A stretch of DNA of 10,023 nt from an uncultured Polyangiaceae bacterium (lineage in GTDB: Bacteria > Myxococcota_A > Polyangia > Polyangiales > Houyiibacteriaceae). Where the stretch lies: positions 1 through 10,023 of the forward strand of contig CAMYJN010000048.1 of assembly GCA_947258625.1 (NCBI GenBank), in the 5' to 3' direction. How positions within the stretch are numbered: the stretch's first letter is position 1; each line of letters begins with the position of its first letter. The notes under the pieces were generated by a model. It had not been told where the DNA came from and made no database searches. It saw only the letters and a program-made list of their open reading frames with translations. Positions 6,222-10,023 of this stretch are shown here, in pieces. Position numbers and translations under genes: made by a program.

Positions 6222-7223
6222 CTATTCTGCCGCAGCCGCCTCGACGGCCTGAAGCAAGCTCTTTGGAAAGACGCGGCCGGCCATTCGGTCCCGCACTTTC
6301 TTGGCGGCTGCGTCCCACTCGGCCTTGTACTTGCTGGTATCGGTCGCGGTGATCCCCTTGGTGAGGATGACGTCGTAGGCCTTCTGGTCGTCCCGGCGAA
6401 TTGTCTTGTTGAGCAGCACTTCAACGCGCTCGCAGGTTCGCAGGAACGTCTCCTTGAGGTCCGGCGGAAGCCCGTCGACCTTCTCCTTACGCATCACCAT
6501 GCCCCCCGCGATGATCGCCGAGTTGTGGCCGGTCATGTATTTGACGCGCGTGTACCACTGAAGCGCAACCGCCGTGAGCGCGGACGACGTCACGACGTCG
6601 ACCATCTTGGTCTGAAGCCCGGGATACACTTCGTTCACGCCGAGTCGAACGCCGTTGGCGCCGATCACGTCGTAGAACTCGATGAAAACCAGGTCGTCTT
6701 TCCACATCCAGGGCCGCATCGACTTGATGTCCGAGGGCTTCTCGATGGGTTTCTGTGAAAAGAGCCGGGTCTTTCCCGCGTCCCCCCAGGCCAACATCAC
6801 GAAGCCTTCGTCGTCGAACAGCTTCTCGAAATCCCCGGCCATCTTCGTCCGCACCCGGTCAAGCTTCTCATAGGTATCGAGGAAATTCGGCAAGACCAAG
6901 ATCACCATCGGCCGGACCAGCATGCTCATGCCCGTCATCGTGACGACGCCGCCATCGAGCTGCCCCACGCGCATCTTTCGAACGAAGTCACGCTCATCGC
7001 CTTGAGCGCCACCCGGATAAAAACGCAGCTTCAACCGACCGTCGGTCTCCTTTTCGAGCGTCTGCTTCCAGGCGTTGAGGACCTTCATCCACGACGAGCC
7101 GGCCGGTGCAAGAGATGCGATGCGAAAGGTGATCGCCTCTTCCGCGCGGCTGCTCGGGACGCTTCCTGGGAGGCCCACGAAGACGACGGCCAGGAGGACG
7201 ACGAAAAGGAAATATCGGTTCAC
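6222..7223 (-). CDS. TRAP-type transporter periplasmic solute-binding protein (DctP family)
   Basis: 333-aa periplasmic binding protein of the DctP family, which normally delivers carboxylate-type ligands to a DctQ/DctM membrane pair. A signal peptide is clear: hydrophobic core YFLFVVLLAVVFVGL (4-18) and likely cleavage near SSRA-EE (27/28). The mature start ITFRIASLAPAGSSW (31-45) and LRFYPGGAQGDERD (66-79) are typical of the family. SDIKSMRPW (164-172) supplies Arg170 at the usual carboxylate-binding position, and LGVNEVYPGLQTKMVD (194-209) matches the helix-strand segment before the hinge. The start is GTG; a stop codon in the same frame nine codons upstream excludes any longer form, and there is no good ribosome binding site. 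It follows the Acr1-like gene by 24 bp on the same strand, so it is probably the last gene of that string. No DctQ or DctM gene is in the window, so its transporter partner is elsewhere or absent. Ligand unknown. Confidence 0.88.
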   Translation of the reverse strand: MNRYFLFVVLLAVVFVGLPGSVPSSRAEEAITFRIASLAPAGSSWMKVLNAWKQTLEKETDGRLKLRFYPGGAQGDERDFVRKMRVGQLDGGVVTMTGMSMLVRPMVILVLPNFLDTYEKLDRVRTKMAGDFEKLFDDEGFVMLAWGDAGKTRLFSQKPIEKPSDIKSMRPWMWKDDLVFIEFYDVIGANGVRLGVNEVYPGLQTKMVDVVTSSALTAVALQWYTRVKYMTGHNSAIIAGGMVMRKEKVDGLPPDLKETFLRTCERVEVLLNKTIRRDDQKAYDVILTKGITATDTSKYKAEWDAAAKKVRDRMAGRVFPKSLLQAVEAAAAE

Positions 7224-7247
7224 GGGAAGGGATATACCCGGACCTGG

Positions 7248-8165
7248 CTACGTTCGTCTAGAGCCCCTACGCTTCGCCCTCCGGGTGACCAGCTTGAACA
7301 CCCGCTCGAACATCGCCGCGTCTCCCGAGATGGGCTCCCGCAAGTCTTTCCTGTCTCCTGATTCGGGGTACAGCTGATAGGCTGCGTTCAGCACTCGATC
7401 GATGGTGTTCGGGGCGACTCCGTACGCGAATTCAAAGAGATTTCCGACGGGCGTGGCTACTCGCTTGGGCTGGTGGATGATGCCGTCGACAATCAGGTCA
7501 GCGGCCTGCTCAGCGGTCCGCATGGGAAACGCATCGTAAATGGTGGTTGATGCCATCATGGGTGTCTTGACGAGCGGCATGTAGATGGTCGTCACCTTGA
7601 CCCCGTCCCTGAGTGCTTCCACGGCGAGCACTCGGCTGAACGCGTCGAGCGCCGCCTTGCTGGCAATGTAGGCGCCGTACCGCGGGACGTTCACCTGCAC
7701 CCCGATGGTCGACACGTTGAGGATCTGCCCCTCCTTTTGCGCGCGCATCGCCGGAAGAAAGCCCATGATCAGGCGCACCGCACCGAGGAAGTTGAGCGCC
7801 AACGTGCGCTCGAAGTCGTGAACTCGGTCGTAGGACTTCTGCACGCTTCGGCGAATCGAGATGCCCGCATTGTTGACGAGGATGTCCACATGCCCCTGCT
7901 CCTCGAGGACCGCCGCGATCAAACGCTGCGTGTCTTCGGCGTTCGAAAGGTCTCCGGGGTAGACGAACGCTACACCGCCTCGTTTCTCGATGGCCTTCTT
8001 CATCTCTTCGAGCTTCTCAGCCGAGCGGGCGACCAGAAGTACTCTGGCGCCGGCATCGCTCAAGCGGTTGGCGAGCGCCTCGCCGATTCCACTCGACGCG
8101 CCGGTTATCACGATCGCGCGGCCGGAGACCCGCTCGCGCAGCCGACCTTCTTCGGTGCTGGACAC
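7248..8165 (-). CDS. acr1: Acr1-like short-chain dehydrogenase, probable fatty acyl-CoA reductase
   Basis: 305-aa NAD(P)H-dependent oxidoreductase of the classical SDR fold. The cofactor motif TGASSGIG is at 21-28, NNAG at 98-101, Asn125, Ser152, and the catalytic pair Tyr166/Lys170 in YIASK. Beyond generic SDR features it has segments I recall from Acinetobacter Acr1 and the SDR half of bacterial fatty acyl-CoA reductases: ISIRRSV (102-108), DRVHDFERT (113-121), YMPLVKTPM (195-203), RVATPVG (235-241) and a tail ending LYPESGD (265-271). Acr1 is a stand-alone enzyme of about 295 aa that reduces fatty acyl-CoA to aldehyde for alcohol and wax ester synthesis. The neighbouring AGPS needs fatty alcohol as substrate, which fits. 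The alternative is an acyl/alkyl-DHAP reductase, the step after AGPS. The start is GTG without a strong ribosome binding site; no ATG, GTG or TTG is seen in the gap upstream. The C-terminal end is strongly basic (RRAKRRGSRR). Confidence 0.85.
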   Translation of the reverse strand: MSSTEEGRLRERVSGRAIVITGASSGIGEALANRLSDAGARVLLVARSAEKLEEMKKAIEKRGGVAFVYPGDLSNAEDTQRLIAAVLEEQGHVDILVNNAGISIRRSVQKSYDRVHDFERTLALNFLGAVRLIMGFLPAMRAQKEGQILNVSTIGVQVNVPRYGAYIASKAALDAFSRVLAVEALRDGVKVTTIYMPLVKTPMMASTTIYDAFPMRTAEQAADLIVDGIIHQPKRVATPVGNLFEFAYGVAPNTIDRVLNAAYQLYPESGDRKDLREPISGDAAMFERVFKLVTRRAKRRGSRRT

Positions 8166-8234
8166 CTGCGAATCGTAGCCGACGGGATGCGATCTGCGTC
8201 GAAAAAGATCGGCTATCGTTCCGCCTCGCGGCGA
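8166..8234 (-). other. Intergenic gap in the AGPS-Acr1 string with two competing hairpins
   Basis: This 69-bp gap between the AGPS stop and the Acr1-like GTG holds two overlapping inverted repeats. TAGCCGA (8176-8182) pairs with TCGGCTA (8209-8215), 7 bp over a 26-nt spacer. CGATCT (8190-8195) pairs with AGATCG (8206-8211), 6 bp over a 10-nt loop. They share bases 8209-8211, so they cannot both form fully. On the transcribed strand a T-run lies in the loop and not after a stem, so this is not a normal terminator; a role in mRNA processing or attenuation is possible but unproven. Confidence 0.3.
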
Positions 8235-9950
8235 TCACGGCATGCGGCGTTGGTCATCCGGCAGGTCGAGCGCAAGGGTGCCGCCCGGGTTGAGCACGTT
8301 CCGGGGATCGAAGTGACGCTTGAGCGCACGAAACACCTCGAGCTCGTTGCTGCCGATCTGACCTTCGAGCCAGGGCGCGGTCATCTTCCCGATGCCGTGG
8401 TGGTGGCTCATCGTCGCGCCGGAGGCCTGAACGGCGTCGAGAATCCCGCGGTGAAATTCCAGGAACTCCTGGTGACCCATTTTCGCGATGAAGATGAAGT
8501 ATAGATTCGCGCCCTGCGGGTAGCAGTGTGACATGTGGGTCATGCAGACCGTCTGCGGTCGGCTCTTCACGTACGCCCGGACTTGCTCGTGCACTTTCGG
8601 AAGCTCGTCCCAGTTGGTGGCGCACTCGAGGGTGTCGATGAGAATGCCATAATCCTGCAGGTCTTCGCGCATGTACGGATCGGCAAAGCGACCGTGCTCC
8701 CACTTCTTGGTAATGAATCCGGTGGTGTACATCCCGCCCCGCGCTTTGCAGACCTGGCGCAGGCGGCGTTTGACCATTGCCGTGTAGGCGCGGTCTCCGT
8801 CGACAGTCCCCAACATCAGGCAACGCTCGCCCTTTTTGAACCCTCGCAGGCTCACGAGTGTGTCGATTGGCGTGCCCTCGACCCCGTAGAGCTTGAAGGC
8901 AACGTCGGTTTCCTCCGGGTCGGACAATCGAAAGACCGACGGAACCCCAAATTCGCCCTGCATGATCTCTCGTACCGCGGCCGTTCCGCTCTGCCAATCC
9001 GGAAAGATGAAGCTGAAGCGCCGCGTGTTCTCAGGCTGATAGCGAAAGACTTTCAAGGTCACCGCCACCAGGATCCCGTACGCCCCTTCGCTTCCGATCA
9101 TGATCTGATCGAGGTTCGGTCCTGTAGAATACGCGGGGACTTCGACAGTTTTGATCGTGCCAACCGGCGTGACGTACTCCTGGCTCAGCACCAGATCTTC
9201 CGCCTTGCCGTAGTACGTCGAATTCTGTCCCGCGCCGCGCGTCACCACCCAGCCGCCTGCCGACGAGAACTCGAACGATTGTGGGAAATGACCGCAGGTA
9301 TACGCGTGCGGCGCGTTGAAACCCTCGCGGGCACCATTGAGGGCTGCTTCGAGATCAGGCCCGAGAATCCCGGGTTCCACCGTGACCGTTTGATTGACTG
9401 TATTGAGGGACAGGACGCGATTCATGTGCGTGCCGAGATGGATCGAAACCCCGCCTTTCACACACTCGGTGCCTCGAGTCACGCTCGAGCCTGCGGCGTA
9501 GGTGTAGAGAGGGATCTCTTGCTCGTGGCAGTAGTGAACGATCTGCTCGACATCGTCTCGGTCGCGCGGGTGAAGCACCAAGTCGGGAAGGTTTTCTACC
9601 TTGTGGTCGCGGAGGCGAAGAGCGTCGATCATCGTCTTGCCGTAGGACACACGAAGCCTCGAGTAGACATCGTCGCTCACGTTCTCGTCGCCCAGCAGAC
9701 GGCGGAAGAAGCTGACCTGATCGGAGCTGAGCGAAATCGAAGCGTCCGCCATCACCTCTTCGAGGCCGAGCTTCTGCGGCTGCTCGAAGTGCTCGTCATC
9801 GAGCTCAAACGTCTCCTTCATCAAGGCGTAGAGCCTCGGATTCGGATGCTTGTAAGCCTCTGGCGCGCCCCACTTGAATGCCGAACGATAAGAACGCGAT
9901 GGAAGCGCCCCCTCGAACCACTGCGGAGTGAAGGAATCCTTGTCCGTCAT
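8235..9950 (-). CDS. agpS: Alkyldihydroxyacetonephosphate synthase (AGPS-like FAD enzyme)
   Basis: 571-aa flavoprotein of the VAO/PCMH FAD-binding family that resembles animal AGPS. AGPS swaps the acyl chain of acyl-DHAP for a fatty alcohol, forming the ether bond of ether lipids. The PCMH-type FAD domain spans about 122-305, with a slightly degenerate FAD loop (YAAGSSVTRG, 151-160). AGPS-specific signatures follow: GHFPQSFEFSSAGGWVVTRG (220-239) contains His221, equivalent to the active-site His in the animal GHEPDS motif. VPSVFRLSD (336-344) supplies the phosphate-binding Arg341. LYFIF (483-487) carries a candidate catalytic Tyr. SHHHGIGK (515-522) is the triple-His motif. The C-terminal FDPRNVLNPGG (547-557) closes the fold. 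The frame is open 13 codons further to a GTG at 9989, but the ATG at 9950 overlaps the stop of the upstream frame as ATGA and is preferred. The Acr1-like gene is 69 bp downstream. No DHAP acyltransferase is in the window. Confidence 0.87.
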   Translation of the reverse strand: MTDKDSFTPQWFEGALPSRSYRSAFKWGAPEAYKHPNPRLYALMKETFELDDEHFEQPQKLGLEEVMADASISLSSDQVSFFRRLLGDENVSDDVYSRLRVSYGKTMIDALRLRDHKVENLPDLVLHPRDRDDVEQIVHYCHEQEIPLYTYAAGSSVTRGTECVKGGVSIHLGTHMNRVLSLNTVNQTVTVEPGILGPDLEAALNGAREGFNAPHAYTCGHFPQSFEFSSAGGWVVTRGAGQNSTYYGKAEDLVLSQEYVTPVGTIKTVEVPAYSTGPNLDQIMIGSEGAYGILVAVTLKVFRYQPENTRRFSFIFPDWQSGTAAVREIMQGEFGVPSVFRLSDPEETDVAFKLYGVEGTPIDTLVSLRGFKKGERCLMLGTVDGDRAYTAMVKRRLRQVCKARGGMYTTGFITKKWEHGRFADPYMREDLQDYGILIDTLECATNWDELPKVHEQVRAYVKSRPQTVCMTHMSHCYPQGANLYFIFIAKMGHQEFLEFHRGILDAVQASGATMSHHHGIGKMTAPWLEGQIGSNELEVFRALKRHFDPRNVLNPGGTLALDLPDDQRRMP

Positions 9951-10023
9951 GCTTTGTCTCTTTTCGTCGGTTTGACCGGCATGTCCCACGGAGTGCCCAT
10001 GAGCGCCAGCTTCATTCGCGCGA
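9947..10023 (-). CDS. C-terminal fragment of an unidentified gene upstream of AGPS
   Basis: A second - strand frame is open from the window's right edge to a TGA at 9949-9947 that overlaps the AGPS ATG by four bases (ATGA). The visible tail reads ARMKLALMGTPWDMPVKP (18 residues), then a basic end TKRDKA. The overlap is a typical sign of translational coupling inside an operon. Only about 24 residues are visible, and I do not recognise the family. The call rests on the overlap and the open frame; a chance open frame of this length is possible. Confidence 0.55.
   Translation of the reverse strand, partial: ARMKLALMGTPWDMPVKPTKRDKA
9957..9961 (-). promoter_or_regulatory. Weak ribosome binding site before the AGPS start
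   Basis: AGAGA on the - strand, six bases before the ATG at 9950, inside the last codons of the upstream partial gene. It is a poor match to GGAGG, but together with the ATGA overlap it favours this start over the GTG at 9989. Confidence 0.4.

Noticed and set aside
6222..8165. Possible fusion by readthrough: the SDR stop TAG and the binding-protein GTG are in the same frame, nine codons apart
   Set aside because: The downstream protein begins with a normal export signal peptide, which would be useless inside a fusion. In-phase spacing occurs one time in three by chance.
7737..8504. Long + strand open frame (255 codons) opposite the Acr1-like and AGPS genes
   Set aside because: It spans the ends of two convincing - strand genes and their gap, and its protein looks like reverse-complement shadow sequence.
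8235..9950. Glycolate/D-lactate dehydrogenase (GlcD/Dld) as the identity of the FAD enzyme
   Set aside because: The GHFPQSFEFSSAGGW segment, the Arg in VFRLSD and the triple-His motif SHHHGIGK are AGPS features.
1..10023. tRNA, rRNA, CRISPR array, insertion sequence, phage or integrase genes
   Set aside because: No cloverleaf, regular spaced repeats, terminal inverted repeats with a transposase, or recombinase motifs were seen; gaps between genes are all under about 80 bp.

Overview
The window is GC-rich DNA (roughly 60% G+C by eye) packed with genes and short gaps. It looks like a Gram-negative bacterium: there is a lipoprotein signal, a TRAP-type periplasmic binding protein, and a helicase of the DeaD/CsdA-DbpA type. 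The mix of wax-ester/triacylglycerol synthase, ether-lipid synthase and Acr1-type reductase would suit a myxobacterial or other former deltaproteobacterial lineage, but that placement is inference and not fixed by any marker gene. I see no rRNA, tRNA, CRISPR array, insertion sequence or phage gene.

Layout. (1) Positions 3-1724, + strand: a DEAD-box RNA helicase with a DbpA-like RNA-binding tail, whose start lies just left of the window. (2) Positions 1749-4935, - strand: a compact gene string. It is read from an unrecognised 406-aa protein, through a WS/DGAT acyltransferase, into a small four-helix membrane protein of the EXPERA/TMEM97 type, with gaps of 27 and 1 nt. (3) Positions 4986-6152, + strand: a lone PQQ-type aldose dehydrogenase lipoprotein, divergent from the 406-aa gene and convergent with the next block. 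(4) Positions 6222-10023, - strand: a second gene string. It is read from the tail of an unidentified gene, into an alkyl-DHAP synthase (AGPS) through an ATGA overlap, then an Acr1-like fatty acyl-CoA reductase, then a TRAP-type solute-binding protein.

How the genes may work together. The strongest theme is fatty alcohol metabolism. An Acr1-type enzyme reduces fatty acyl-CoA towards aldehyde/alcohol. AGPS exchanges the acyl group of acyl-DHAP for a fatty alcohol to make the ether bond. WS/DGAT can esterify fatty alcohols to wax esters or diacylglycerol to triacylglycerol. The window therefore encodes a plausible source of fatty alcohol and two different sinks for it. The EXPERA/TMEM97-like protein, translationally coupled to the WS/DGAT gene, belongs to a superfamily known in eukaryotes for binding or isomerising sterols and handling lipids. 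The orphan TRAP binding protein and the 406-aa protein are the least explained members of the two strings.
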